Shown here piece after piece: positions 24,066-35,989 of a stretch of 64,000 nucleotides of DNA (within the stretch, counting starts at the first letter, position 1; each line of letters opens with the position of its first letter). The position numbers were made by a program, and so were the translations under genes. Under the pieces are notes generated by a model. It saw nothing but the letters and a program-made list of their open reading frames with translations. It made no database searches and had not been told where the DNA came from. Origin of the DNA: Otis tarda (Eukaryota; Chordata; Aves; Otidiformes; Otididae); contig CM048591.1 of assembly GCA_026413225.1 (NCBI GenBank), positions 44,869,303 to 44,933,302 on the forward strand, in the 5' to 3' direction.

Positions 24066-27000
24066 CCATAACCAACCAATGTGTAAATCCTCATTAGTTC
24101 ACGGGCTACTGATTCAATGCACTGTAACAGTTACTTTGGAGCATTACAGTCTATTGCATCAGAGAACATCCATTTAAATTGTTTTAAATCCATGTACTAT
24201 CTAATTAATTGGGAAACCTATTTATGAATGAGATTAAATCTTTCACAGACAACGTGCTTAAAAGCACTTTTTGCCCCCATACATACACTTTTCCTCAAAA
24301 TTATGCTGAAATGCCTAACAACAGCATAGAGATGCAGAGTCAAAAGTTAAATTAACTACATGGAGCAAAATTAAGTAACTTAAACAGAGGACTTGGATAC
24401 CACATCTTATGTATTTATTAGTATTTTCACCAATTATATGCCTAATATTTAATTATATTCATATGCAGATCATTTTAGGGGCTAAAAATAACTTGTCTTA
24501 ATTTATAGTTCTGTTTCCTCACTTCATTCAGTATGGGCCAGACCGAATGAAACTATAAATGTGCGGTGTTCACAGAGCTCAGCCATGGATACTTTTGTTC
24601 TGTTCATTTAGTTTCTCAATAACTTTGTTGACTTTTTTTTTTTTTTTTTCAAATTTTGAGAAGATAAATGTGAACAAAAAGACCCTCCCCCTGCCCTTTT
24701 GCCAGGTAGAAAGCTCTATACTACTAACTCCAAAATGAAAAGTTTTAGATGTTTATGAGATGTCATCTGACAATTTGCTTAAGTGCTACTCTAAGGCATG
24801 ATGCTGTACAACACCACCCTCCCTTAGTCTTCACAGTAATTTAAAGTTGAACCTGTTAGTCTTCTAAAATGTTGCAAAATGGTACAGAAGCATATTATAT
24901 TGGCTACCAAAGTAAATGATCTGAAGTTAAAATAAATGGCCTACTTAACATGATTGCATAATAGGGAAGCAGTAAAGGGAAAAAGGGTTTGAATTCTCTT
25001 ACAGCAAATGCTAGTTGTTTGGGGTGAAAGTTGTATTTCCTATTTACCCCAGTTATTCTATTGAAATAAGGTACTCAAATCTTTTACCTTTATTGGTCTT
25101 AACAACTGATAAAATATCTGATCACATGTTTAATGAGAAGAAATAACCCGTTTGGCTCAGAGAGGTAAACTGTAATTACAGACGGATTATATGGTTACTA
25201 TCTAGGAAAGGGTAAATTGGCATGTTAACCTCAGGATTATGAGTTTAAATCCATCCATCTCAAAGGTCATTTGTCACCCATGGTTGGTGACTTACAGAAT
25301 CATATATACTTTCAATAAAGCCACCTCCGTGCCACAGTGGCACTTTGGTGACAGCCTCTCCTAAAGGAAGCTCTCCACTTAAAAGCCCTGCCAAGATCTG
25401 GCAGAACGGAGAGGTGCAACCTCTCATCTTCTGGGCAAGACACAAGAGCTGTCACAAGGGAGAGAAACAGGAAAGATTTCCCTTCATTAAATTAGAAAAG
25501 TTGGGAAAAAAAAAGATGCATAATACTACTCTTCCTCTGAGTCCTTTCTAGTTACCACATAATTCTTGTTTAGTTCCTTTCCCTTCCCCTATCTTTCAAA
25601 AGGCCAGCCAGACATTCCTCCCTACAAGTTTATTCCCAAATGTAAACTCCAGAACAAAAAATCCAGAGTTGCTACACGGGACACAAGCTGGAACAGAAAA
25701 ATTGGTTTTACCTAGACTTTAACATACATTCACAATACTATTCTGAGTCTCCTAAATCAGATGGTGGAGCCCTCCCTCTTCCAGAGCACCCAGGGTGTCT
25801 CATTTTTGCCATAAATCACTTTTCAAACACTTCAGTGATCTTCCCCCCTGAACAGATGGGGAAACCCACCTAATTCACTCACCCGTGAAAAAAGCCTGGC
25901 CCCTGCTTCCCAGCCCTTCCTCTTCAACTGAGGCAGAGCCCTCCCTTGCCTGGGAAGCAGCTTCCAACCCTCCCCCTTCCCGGCTGCTGTGGCTTAACAG
26001 CCTCACTCCCCAGCAGGTTTCACAAGGCCGAGGTGTCTGTAGGCAGCTGGCGACCTGCAAAGTCAGCCCCACTGCAAAGGTCTGAGCTGAAGGGATGGAA
26101 AGACCAGACAGAAAAGCCATGAGTTTTTTGTGCTCCATTGTGCAAAAGTGTATCTTCACCATGTGGGCATGAGGTCCGACTTCAAATAAGCTGACTCAAA
26201 GATCCAACTCCTAACTGGCAGCTTGAGTTAAGCCTGGAGAAGAGCCTGGGAGGATGCTCTGATTAACAAACAAGTTAACATGCACAGTGCCTTGTGTTTG
26301 GTGCTTCTCAGGGCAAGCAGAGTTACAGCACGTTCACTAACACAATTTTCTCCATTACAGCCTTACCCCATGCATCAGTGGCAAGCAAGTATAGCTCCCG
26401 TGGCAGCAGAAATACTAGCGCCACGTGCAGTTACAGTTGTTAAAATGAAGGTGGAAATGTTCCTAAGAAAAGCTATTGCAGGGTGGTAAGTGGCCTGGAT
26501 ATGCCACTGCAGACAACCAAAAATCTGAGGCAGATATTTCCTTTGCTTATGTAGCATCCACACAGGCAGAATGGTTTCTGCAGTACCAAATACACCAGGA
26601 TATATGATAAACTTTTTTTTTTTTTTGTCAAAGCAGCAGTACTGCTTCATTTTTGTGTTTAATTAGCTGCAATTAACCACCTAAAGTTAAACTGGATATG
26701 TATTTTTTTTATGCCACGCAGGCTGGGTAGTGCAGTTTCCTGGCATGCATCCTGTTCTAGCAGCAATGTTCAACATGTCTGCAACAAAAAGGACAAGAAT
26801 GATTAAATGGAGCAGGGCAGTAGTAATTGTTCTCATTACTTGCAGCAGCCATGAAAAGTAATTACAATTTGGCAACGGTAGTTTTCAGATATAAACAGTC
26901 GGTGTCTCAGATGCTCATTGGGAGAGAAAGTTAACAAAAATGAAACACCTGTCCATACATCAGCGCTTCTGCAGTTTAGCAGCATGCAGCATTCCTGAAG

Positions 27001-28379
27001 CTGTTAAATACATGCATTATGCCAACAAAAATTTGGCCCATGTTTACTTAAGGCCTGAATAAATACGGCCAACATCTGACAAAAATCTGATTAAGGTCTT
27101 ACCTGGGGTTAATAAGACTGACAGCAAGAAGAGCCATTTATAAGAAATCTAAACATGACAAGTAATGTAAAGTAAATAGCTATCATTGATGGAAGATGGA
27201 ATTTTTAAAGAAAAATCCTCTGTTCTGACTGGTGGAATGCATTGATTTATTCATACGGTTTCCAGTCCTGTGAATGGAGCTGCTCCCCATGAATGGCTGC
27301 GACACAAAAGGCAAAGTCAGTGAGTTGAGCTAATGCAAGGCTTCAGTGGCCACTGTTCTCACAAGCTGTAACCCACTGCGGCCAGATCCGCAACCTGACT
27401 CAGTCTAACCAGACCTGAGGGTCTGAGGGAGAATATTTTGAGTGGCAAAAGCAGTGCAGAAGTTCTGCAGTTCAAGTCCGTTAACTGTATTTTCTTCTCT
27501 TTTCTGGTTAAACTTTCAGAAAACATAAAAAGTTGTATTTCCTGACCATGAAAAGTAGAGGCTGAATCATACGTTATCCCAAGACATGTTTGGGTCTCTT
27601 GTTTATGTGACATTTAGAAGACTCATGAAAAAACCACCTAAGGGTTAGAGAATCAAGTGAAGGATTGCTGGCTCTGTGGCACTTTGGTGGATGCTCCGCA
27701 GAGTATGTTTGCACAGGACAAACCACACTGAGGTTTATGATGCAAGCGACTTCAGACAGATGTTGTTACTTAAAACCTTCCCCCTGTTGCCTGCAGTAGC
27801 CTCTCAGGCAGTGCTCATGCAGGGCACAGGGACATGCACCCTGGCTTGCAGTTGCTAGCACACTTCTCAGAAGGAGTTTTGTCAAGAATCTCCCTTATGG
27901 AGGGCTGTAGTTTTCAGAACTCCAAGTTTATTTATTTTTTTTGTTCCACAAAGTGGGAAAAACAGACTATTTCCCTCATCCAATTTAGGGAGCCACCACA
28001 GAGACAGAAAAAGACAAAGAATTTTCTCCCACTTCTAAGCAGAAATCACCTGTACATAAACTGCTTTACTCAAGGGTTCAAGGTCTACACAGAATGCTTC
28101 GTAAAGAATAATAATGAAAGGTATAATCCAGTCCTAAATCCATCCCCGGAGACATAACAAGGGTAACAGAACCAAAAAGACAAGCACCAGCGTGTTACAA
28201 TTTAGACAGGATTTTAGAATTGACTCCTGCTCCAAAATGGGAAAATCTGAGTCTCCCAAACATCCCAAACACTGAAATATCCCAAATTCATGCTCCAAAT
28301 CAGAATGATTGCATGTTTGTACCTGCACAGCCGACCAGTAGTACATAAAGAAGCATTCTATAAACAACCAAATCTGTAA
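24066..28379. other. Intergenic DNA downstream of PTCH1
   Basis: No gene or interspersed repeat was recognised. There is a T17 run at 24633-24649 and T-runs near 26613 and 26703. The segment at about 26640-27060 is rich in TAATTA-type and other developmental-factor-like words and could be a conserved non-coding element, but this cannot be tested here. A second AATAAA pair on the minus strand at 27928-27936 could serve as a distal PTCH1 poly(A) signal. Confidence 0.4.
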
Positions 28380-28398
28380 CCAATAAGTTATAACATTT

Positions 28399-28404
28399 TT
28401 TATT
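28399..28404 (-). terminator. PTCH1: Probable PTCH1 poly(A) signal
   Basis: The minus strand reads AATAAA here, followed by a T/G-rich stretch (TTGGTTACAGATTTGGTTG) within 40 nt, as expected downstream of a cleavage site. It ends a 3.2-kb UTR exon, close to the long 3'UTR known for vertebrate PTCH1. No other AATAAA was seen on this strand between here and 31550. Confidence 0.6.
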
Positions 28405-30514
28405 TGTGTTAGAATTTCTATCAGTGTTTGAACATTAATATTTAGAGAGTTTGTACAATTTCCATTCAAAGTTTAAAATGAGAACCATACTAGATCACAA
28501 ATGGTAACTAAAACACAGTTCAGAATTGTATGAATATACACACTCTCTTTCTCTCTTAACACTGTTAAACACTTTCTTTTCTGCCAGGGTGTTTACAAGG
28601 AAAAGTGTGCACCGTAATCATATCTCAGCAGTGTTCCAAAACATAATGGTATCATCATTACATATAAACTCTTTAAAAATATACTTCTGTCAAAAGACTT
28701 GATGACTACTATGTACACTACAAAAATAAATTTTCATATAAATAAATTATATGGCATAATTTTATCTTTGTAACTGAAATGACACAAACCCACTCCTACC
28801 AAAACAGGCAGGCAATGAGACCCAGTTTGAATATTTTTTTCCTTTTAACTCCTTACACTAAAAGCTACGATGAGTCCTTAATGTAAATGTTATATACTCT
28901 TTCCTATTTAACATTAGTAAGCACTCTATACAAATAAAAATCCATTAAACAGTAAAAACATAGCTGTAATAGTGTTTCCAATAGAAATAAAATCCCTGCA
29001 TCGTTTGTTATAAACTGGCATGACAAATACTGTAAGAAAACATTCTTATGATACAAAAATATAAATATCACCCATGATTAAAAAAGTTAAAAAACAAAAC
29101 AAAACCAAAACAAATGTTGCCAGCCACTGAGTTCTTCCCTTGCCAATGTGACTATCAGAGAAGAAGGTCTACATTGTGCACAAAGCAGCAGACAGCTCAC
29201 CCACACACAAGCACGCAGGAGGAGTCGAGCAGGGGCAGGTGGGAGACCTGGCCCCCTTCCCTCCTGAGGAAGAGGAGGGAGCGAGGCACGCCATGGTGGT
29301 GGTGTCATGGGAGCCCTGCCGACCTCCAACACTGGAGCACACACGCTTGGCGGTTGAAGGTAGTTTCCAATTAGTATCATACAATTTTTTTCCAGAGTTT
29401 GTATGATCTGAGGTCACTATGCTGCTAGTGCGAAATTGGGGCCCCTCATCTTTTTGTGATTAAGAGTTGTCATGTTAGACAGTGAACTGGACCAGTAGGC
29501 AGTTGCGACATTAATCCTTAGTGTGCACTGAAACAGTAGCTTATGTATCCCGGGAATGACACCAGGCTCTCGCCACCTGCTCTTCGAGCGTTCACATTGG
29601 AGATCTGTAAACAAGTGCCTCATATCAAAGTGTTTTCAAGTGAGCAAAAAAAAAGACATGGAAATTTGTGCATTCTAATTATCCCCATTCGTTATGCTGG
29701 CAAGGTCTGTGGGCAAAGATAAGACTCCCTGAAGCCACTGGAGAAAAACACTTTCCCATCAAAGAACTGGCCGCTGTTGTTCAGGCATTGTACTCAAAGA
29801 ACAGCCCTACCACTGCTGTGTTTAGAAACTGAGTATTGGTTGTGTGTGTTTGGCTCTGAATACACAATTGAACATCTACCTGCTCTAAAAGCTGCTTGGA
29901 GAAGGGCAGAAAAAAAGATTAAGAAAGAGGAAGACAGAGATAATGAAAACTTTTGTTCTATAATTTTAAATTAAGGTTCTCCATTCTTAGGGTTTGTTTC
30001 CAACTGGAACACAGATTGTAGTGTTTTTTCAGACCCTTCGCCTGCAGCAATCCCCTTTTAGTTTAAAAATAATAATACAAAAAGCTAAATTAGTTTCGCA
30101 AAGAGATCCCAGTTTAGCTGTTTTAATTAAAAGTGCCAATGCAGCATGGGAAAACACAAACAATAGAGAAAAGAATACCCCAGGCCTTACGTGTCATTAC
30201 ACTCCTGGACCAGAAAGCCATCTATATTTAAAAAGTGAAAATAGAAATTTTTTTATCCTTCCATTTGATTTTTATCACTTACTATTAACTTCCTTCCTGC
30301 CATGAAAATAAGGTGACCAAAGACACTGCTGTCAAGGCTGTAAGGACAGAACTGAGCCGTGGCTCGCCATCAAACCACTCAATTATCCAGCTTCTAATGC
30401 CACTCATAGTGTCAAAATAAGGCATATGCTCATTGAATTTCTATAACCACCAGCACCTCTCAATATCCAGCACCTTTGGAAGTGAAAAAAAAATAATGGT
30501 TATAGTGTTTGAAC

Positions 30515-30740
30515 TTACCTGGCACCTTTTGTAAAAAGATAATCAAAGCACTACATGAACAGAAATTAAGCCTCAGCATTCCTGGGAGGTAGGTAAGTGT
30601 ACTTATACCCATTTTACATAATGAGAAACTGAGGCATGGGGCAGTTAAGTGACTTGACCAAAGTAACATGAGCCAAGTCACTAAGAGTGTGGGAAACTGA
30701 ACCACAACCACAAACCTCGACTCCCTGTCTTCTATTTTGG
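30515..30740 (+). mobile_element. MIR-type SINE, antisense in the PTCH1 3'UTR
   Basis: The plus strand shows the MIR core and tail in order: GGAGGTAGGTAAG, then CCCATTTTACATAATGAGAA, ACTGAGGCATGGGG, GTTAAGTGACTTGACCAAAG, and a decayed GAACC/GACTCC end. The order and spacing follow the mammalian MIR consensus. MIRs are very old and uncommon in birds, so this insertion probably predates the bird-mammal split or derives from a related CORE-SINE. Confidence 0.7.
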
Positions 30741-31470
30741 GCCTTTGATGATGGCAGTCTATGGTATATGTTGATAAACACCAACACAATTTTCACTAGT
30801 GCCTACTAACAGGGAAAGCCAGACTCGCATCAGCATCAGTGGGTTTATAAGCCCACTAAATGTTACCATACAGTAAAAGAGAAACTACAGTACACCAGGA
30901 ACATACATACAAAAGCATGCACACTTCCAGATGCACGCATGGATACACACAGCAAAACAAAACCTGCACATAGCTAACTCTATTTAAGCCTCCCAGATTA
31001 ACTTGCTTTTCTTCATATCTGCTTATTTTAAAAATTACCACGCATAGCGTGTTTGAAGTTAACAGTAACATTTCGTACTACCACAGGGTTGTGATACGCA
31101 AATTTAAAATATTTTAAAGAGACATGTACGTTTTAAAAAAAAATCCTATTACATAAGCAATATTTGCATAGAATTATACAAGTAAATTATACAATATTTA
31201 AGCAGCAGCAACTTATGCTGAAATTTAGAACTAGATTAAGCTTAGTTGTGGCACAGAGATCAATGTACAAAAAGTACAAAGCGCACACAATATTGTCCCC
31301 ATTCTATTGCCCAGAGGCAAATGACTCCAGATTATACTACTTTACATTGTTCTTTTGTATATTACATATGTGTACATCTTTTAAATACTTAAGAAATATT
31401 TAACAAAATAATACAATAGGTTACAGTAACAGTGAACTGTTGTCCTGATGCAGCATGTCCTTTTCTACAA

Positions 31471-31501
31471 CTTCAAGCAGTTCTTCTCTTCAAGCAGTTC
31501 T
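31471..31501 (-). repeat. PTCH1: 17-bp tandem duplication in the 3'UTR
   Basis: AGAACTGCTTGAAG occurs twice on the minus strand, 17 bp apart, in the conserved start of the 3'UTR. The human 3'UTR, from memory, has the same motif followed by a diverged second copy, so the duplication is old. Confidence 0.7.
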
Positions 31502-31550
31502 GGAAACAGAGTTTTCCATCTTTGGCCTCTTCTTTGCTTCAGTTATTATG

Positions 31551-33247
31551 CTTTACAAATAAAGAGAGAAGAAAAACAAGCATTCATTAAAATTCAAGAA
31601 AAACAAACAAATCAAGCTAATCCAAAACTCTTTTAACAATTCTTGTGGTGACAATCAGCAGTCAGGAAATGTAGGCTCTGCTTTCATCTCAGTTATTAAT
31701 TTCTTGGTAAAGAAATATTGATGTCAATTTAAAAAATGCAGACTCTTTAATTTCCTTGCTTTAAATACTTGCAACAAATTCAGTCAAAACCAATGAACAG
31801 TGCAAGGAGAAATATGCTACATTGAATTCTGCACACAGCTAAGAATCTCACATCACCACGCAGTTCAGCTTGAAAAAGCTGAGCCCAAGTATTTCCTTAC
31901 TGTGAGGATACTATTACTTGCCACATTTCTAGACTGGAAGGCTAAAGGCATTCCTGTCTATTTGCACTTTGAAATGCTTGGAGAGTTTTATAAATCAGAA
32001 GGTGATTTTATGATGAATCATCAATAAATTTTCATCAAATCTCTGTGTGTGTGTGTGCGCGCGTGTGTGCATGTGCATACACGTTAAATAGTTCTACAAC
32101 CAAAACTTGCTGTAGCTTTGGCTTGCTGTAGCCAAATTAGTGTCTGTTACTGAAAAGCTCTGAAAAGCAAAGAGAGAAAACAGGGATCCACAGCTAAGTA
32201 ACTATTTTAACACCCACTCTTGCCCCAAAAGAGGAAAGCAAAATTAAAATAGGGAGAAATGTTTTTTCATGCAAAAGTCCCCAAAAGCTTTCAGGGTGAA
32301 AACTCAATTGGCTTCTTCCCTTCAAAGTATTCCCTACAAAATTAATGTAAAATTTTCAAGAAAATAAATACCTTTATTCTTCCCCAAACATCTGCTAAAA
32401 TATCCTGTCTGTTCTAAACAGCAGTTTCCTGTACCCTTTTCTTGCCAGTCTGAAGACAGATGATGACTTAGGCATCAAGTTTCACAAGTTCTTTGGTCTA
32501 CTGTTTCAGGGAAGACAGTAAATGCCCTGCTAGGTCAGTTCTACCCTTTGCAAATCTGCAAAAGCCATTGCAGCTGCCCCTGACAATGAAGAGACTGGCC
32601 CAAGGACTCCCCCAGCGCACGAGTTTGCTGAGTGGGTCTCTGAACACTTCCTAAAGTACAGGGGACGCTCCGCTGCTCAGCAGTGCACTAGGCAGAGTGG
32701 GGCTTTCCCACCTCTCACTCAGCCCATCTTCCAGAGGGATTCAGTCCTCACTACGGACTTCAAATTCTTTCAAGTTTTATTCAAGAGAGGACAATTCTCA
32801 AATTAGCTGGCAATTTTACACTCTCCTAGGCAATGTCTTTGTGTATGATGTTTTATAATGTGCCTGATTTAGGGATCAGAAGACAGAACTTATCAACAGT
32901 TAATGCACTCGCACAGCTTTGAAGACGTCACACATCATCTCTGCTTCGTTTTCCTCTTCTGGTAAGCTGGGATTGTACGATGTACTTACCCACTTTGCAA
33001 AGCTCTTGGAAGTAGTTCATGTCTGAACCCACTACAACGTCTCAGTGTTGGAAAGTACTGTCTTATCCAACCTGACTTCTAGTGCAAAACATACTATATT
33101 CATGGTCAGCAGATTCAAGATGATCAGGGACCAATAAGTAAACCTACCTGAAGGAAAGGTACCTCAGAAATTTTACCTTTCCCCTTTCTGTCGATCACAC
33201 CATTGCCTGACACAGGCAAAGACTGCAGCTACAGGAGATGGACCTAC
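31551..33247 (-). other. PTCH1: PTCH1 intron 23 (3'UTR intron)
   Basis: The donor is GTAGGT directly after TAAG and the acceptor is GTAAAG at 31551. The intron contains the alternating purine-pyrimidine tract at 32044-32083; otherwise nothing recognisable. Confidence 0.7.
32044..32083 (+). repeat. TG/CG microsatellite
   Basis: Forty bases of almost unbroken alternating purine and pyrimidine, (TG)n with an internal GCGCGCG and a TGCATGTGCA end. Such tracts can adopt Z-DNA. Confidence 0.85.
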
Positions 33248-33776
33248 CTTACTGTGAGCTGTTGCCAGGTATCCTTTCCTCACATTCAACATCTTGTAGT
33301 TCTATAACTTCTACTTTAGAATTTCTTCTTTCACACCGCACATTAAAAGGCACATGAGGGTCCTCAAATGGCCCATGGTCAGCTTCACGGTATCCCTCAT
33401 AGGATGGAAAGCTCCCTCCCCGAGAGCTGTGGCTGTGCACCGCAGGGTGGACAGCAACAGTCACTGAAGCTGAGGCAGTCACAGTAGTGATAGGCTGGCA
33501 GTACGCTGGTCCTGCAGCGCCCACAGTGCTGAACGCTGGGCTTCTCATGTTATGAGAACGAGCCCTGTGGCCCAAGCGATCCCTATTGCTAGGTCCTGAA
33601 TGCCCTTCAGTAGAAATTTCAAAAGCGTCCCTGCGAGGGCGGTAAGGAGGTGGTCGCAGCCCTTCCTTTGCTTCCCGTTTCGGTTGTCTGCCCTGACGCC
33701 GTGTCTGCTGCGTGCTGGACTCTGGATTTGATTGTAATCTGGGACTTGACTGATGCCTTGTCTCTGGCTGAACCAC
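33248..33776 (-). CDS. PTCH1: Patched-1, exon 23 (C-terminal tail and stop)
   Basis: PTCH1 is the twelve-pass Hedgehog receptor that represses Smoothened. This exon encodes the last 175 residues (about 1268-1442) of the cytoplasmic tail. It contains the PPPY motif followed by [19 protein letters not shown], which binds WW domains of NEDD4-family ubiquitin ligases and controls receptor turnover, then the conserved blocks [20 protein letters not shown] and [15 protein letters not shown], and ends [20 protein letters not shown] plus Gln. The acceptor is TTTCAG before GTGGTT. The stop TAA is at 33251-33249, with one further exonic base before the donor GTAGGT. The tail is the fastest-evolving part of the protein, and the middle differs from human by small substitutions and gaps, but there is no frameshift. 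Confidence 0.97.
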
Positions 33777-34850
33777 CTGAAACAAAGATGCAGGGTTATG
33801 CCTCTGATAAAGTGAGGCAAACACATAGTACACTCGCTTATATTTTATGCTGAGAACAGTTACAATAATGCTGTCCTGGCTCTAGCTCTACAAAGGTAAT
33901 GTTCTGGAGTCTGATAACTGTTGATTTTTTTCAGATAGTTTTTGTCTGAAGTTATTAAAACCTGGAAAGCCTATCTTCAGAAAAAGAGGATGACAGCTGA
34001 AAACATTATTGTAAGCTTCCTACACACCGGTCCATCTTTTCAAAGGGATGGGTGACAAGCACTTGATCTTAACTCATTCAACAAGCAGAATTGCAGGCAT
34101 TTGGAAAAGGCTCTATTCCATGCAGAGTACATACACAGGATGTTAGTAGGGTAGTTTGTATAGACTGTAGGAATCTGTTTTCTGATTTCTGTAAAAAGCG
34201 TGAAGCGCAGCGGCCGCATCAGTCAATAAACCGTGACCAGCTTCAAATGTGGCTGTGCTTGTACCTATTTCTAGGCCTCTGCTGAACAAAAACAGATCCG
34301 CATTGCAGCTCAGCATGCAGCATCAGCAGGGGTAGGAGACAGAGCTTTTTCACTTTCCTTTGAAATCACAGTTATGTCAACCCAGTAGCAAGACGCAACA
34401 AGCCCAAGATTTGGTACAACCCTGAAACTGTTTTCTTCTGGCTCTATCAATCTTTCTCCCCAAAATACACTGTCAGAGAGGGGTATATGAGATGGTGATC
34501 CACAAGGACCTGTGTTGAAGAGGTCTGGATCTTTTAATTTCTCCCCTGTCTCTCTCTGAGAACATTTATCAAACAGACCGAGAGCTCTCTCTTGTGGCTG
34601 GTGCCAAAGACATAACAGCAATTACACATGCCAATGACCTCTGCTTTCGCACCATCATTTTACCCTCAACTTGATTCTACAGGAAAGGAAAAGGAAAGCC
34701 TTCACTCTGTGCTTTCAAGTTTTGGCACAAAGTCATGAAGCATAATCAGCCAGATGTATAAAAGAGCTTTCTACCAAAATAAATAGATTTAAATAAAAAA
34801 ACCCACACACTCTTCTTGCCCTCCTGCCAGTCAAAATGGGAGCTACTTAC
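33777..34850 (-). other. PTCH1: PTCH1 intron 22
   Basis: GTAAGT donor, CAG acceptor, 1.07 kb. No repeat, RNA gene or regulatory site was recognised. Confidence 0.8.
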
Positions 34851-35105
34851 AGTGGATCTCGCAAAGACAGGATTCTCAGTGGCTTCCACTATTACTTGAT
34901 GGACTGGTGCCCCAAGGCTTTGGGTGGCTTCATACTGCTGAAGCTCTTCACTGATGCCAGACACTGTGGTTTGAGAGCTGTACTCTGAATCAGAGGAATC
35001 TGACCCATTATTTGTGTGCCCGGGTGGCAATGCAAACCTCACGATGCTGGGGGGCGGCTCAGGAGATGGTGTGGGCAATCTGTTTTGTCCATTGGCAGGA
35101 GAAAC
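34851..35105 (-). CDS. PTCH1: Patched-1, exon 22 (cytoplasmic tail)
   Basis: The exon is 255 bp in phase 0 at both ends and encodes residues about 1183-1267, beginning [20 protein letters not shown]. It covers the membrane-proximal half of the C-terminal tail: a proline-rich segment, a serine-rich acidic stretch ([18 protein letters not shown]) likely to be phosphorylated, and the conserved block [18 protein letters not shown]. The borders are CAG|GTTTCT and TCCACT|GTAAGT. The exon length matches the human exon as I remember it. Confidence 0.97.
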
Positions 35106-35358
35106 CTGATAATGACAATGCATTCATTAACACTCAATTAGCATTATCCTTTTAATCATTAGTACCTGACACAAATGTTCTTCTGCCAAATACACCCTCC
35201 CATGCCGTAAGAACCTTAGCACCAGTCTTCTGATGAAAATTTATACTGAACTGAAAAAAACCCCAAACAAATAAAAAGAGGCATGATATGATCTCCATCT
35301 GAGGATATGTATGTAAACAGGATTATACAGATTCTTCTGAGTATCATTGTTTCAGGAA

Positions 35359-35382
35359 GTGCATGCATGTGTGTGCATGCAC
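35359..35382. repeat. Palindromic alternating tract
   Basis: GTGCATGCA and TGCATGCAC are perfect 9-bp inverted arms separated by TGTGTG. The whole tract alternates purine and pyrimidine, so it could form a cruciform or Z-DNA. Confidence 0.8.
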
Positions 35383-35989
35383 GCACTTGCATTTGTGAAT
35401 AAAAAAGTACAATGTGGACTTCCCTCTCCCTTCAGCATACATTAACAGTGATTTCCTAAAATCACCTCAAATGCATATGTATAGCATGATTCAGTAAATC
35501 TTTGCAAAGAGAGATAGACATACACATAATAGCAACATATGTGGTAAGAATATATGCACGTATATATTGCTTGAGTAAGGGATAGGTCACGGACACTGTT
35601 AGGAATTTAAGAGATAAGACACCGTTGTCAAAACTGTTTTACTAATGCTAAAAATAGAAATACTTCAGAAATACTACTAGTGCCGTGTACATACCTTGTG
35701 TTTTATTCTTGCACACACACATATATATAGCGATGTGAAGCACAACACACTGATTCTACCAATATATGATAAAGACAGCCCTATGTAACACAGTAATTGT
35801 GTTAACTATAGAGGAGGCAATGAACAATCAGCAACCAAATACAAAATTGATATCTATGAATCCTTTTTTGCTGGACTTGGCCTTTTACTGTAAAGTCATC
35901 AATATCTAAGTGAAGCCTTCTACTCATCAAAAATGTTGCTTGAGCCAAGAGCATACAGCAGGGAGGGGTGACTGGACAGGGGGGGACAC

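Larger units (their letters stand above)
28380..31550 (-). other. PTCH1: PTCH1 exon 24, 3'UTR
   Basis: This non-coding last exon starts at 31550 after an acceptor (CTTCTCTC...GTAAAG). Its first 600 bp match the human PTCH1 3'UTR as I remember it, including CTGAAGCAAAGA, GGCCAAAGAT, CCAGAACTGCTTGAAG, TGTTACTGTAACC, TATTGTATTATTTTGTTAAA, GCAAATATTGCTTATGTAAT and CAAACACGCTATGCGTG. The match identifies the strand and the gene. The distal part is AT-rich, with ATTTA pentamers around 28720-28750, and contains a GC-richer island at 29170-29350 and an antisense MIR element at about 30515-30740. The 3' end is inferred from the poly(A) signal at 28399-28404. Confidence 0.75.

Noticed and set aside
23717-24094. 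125-codon minus-strand open frame
   Set aside because: It lies inside the CR1 at 23571-24065 and translates CR1 sequence plus its UTR.
33545-33826. 93-codon minus-strand frame overlapping exon 23
   Set aside because: It is an alternative frame of PTCH1 exon 23 plus intron; the true frame matches Patched-1 throughout.
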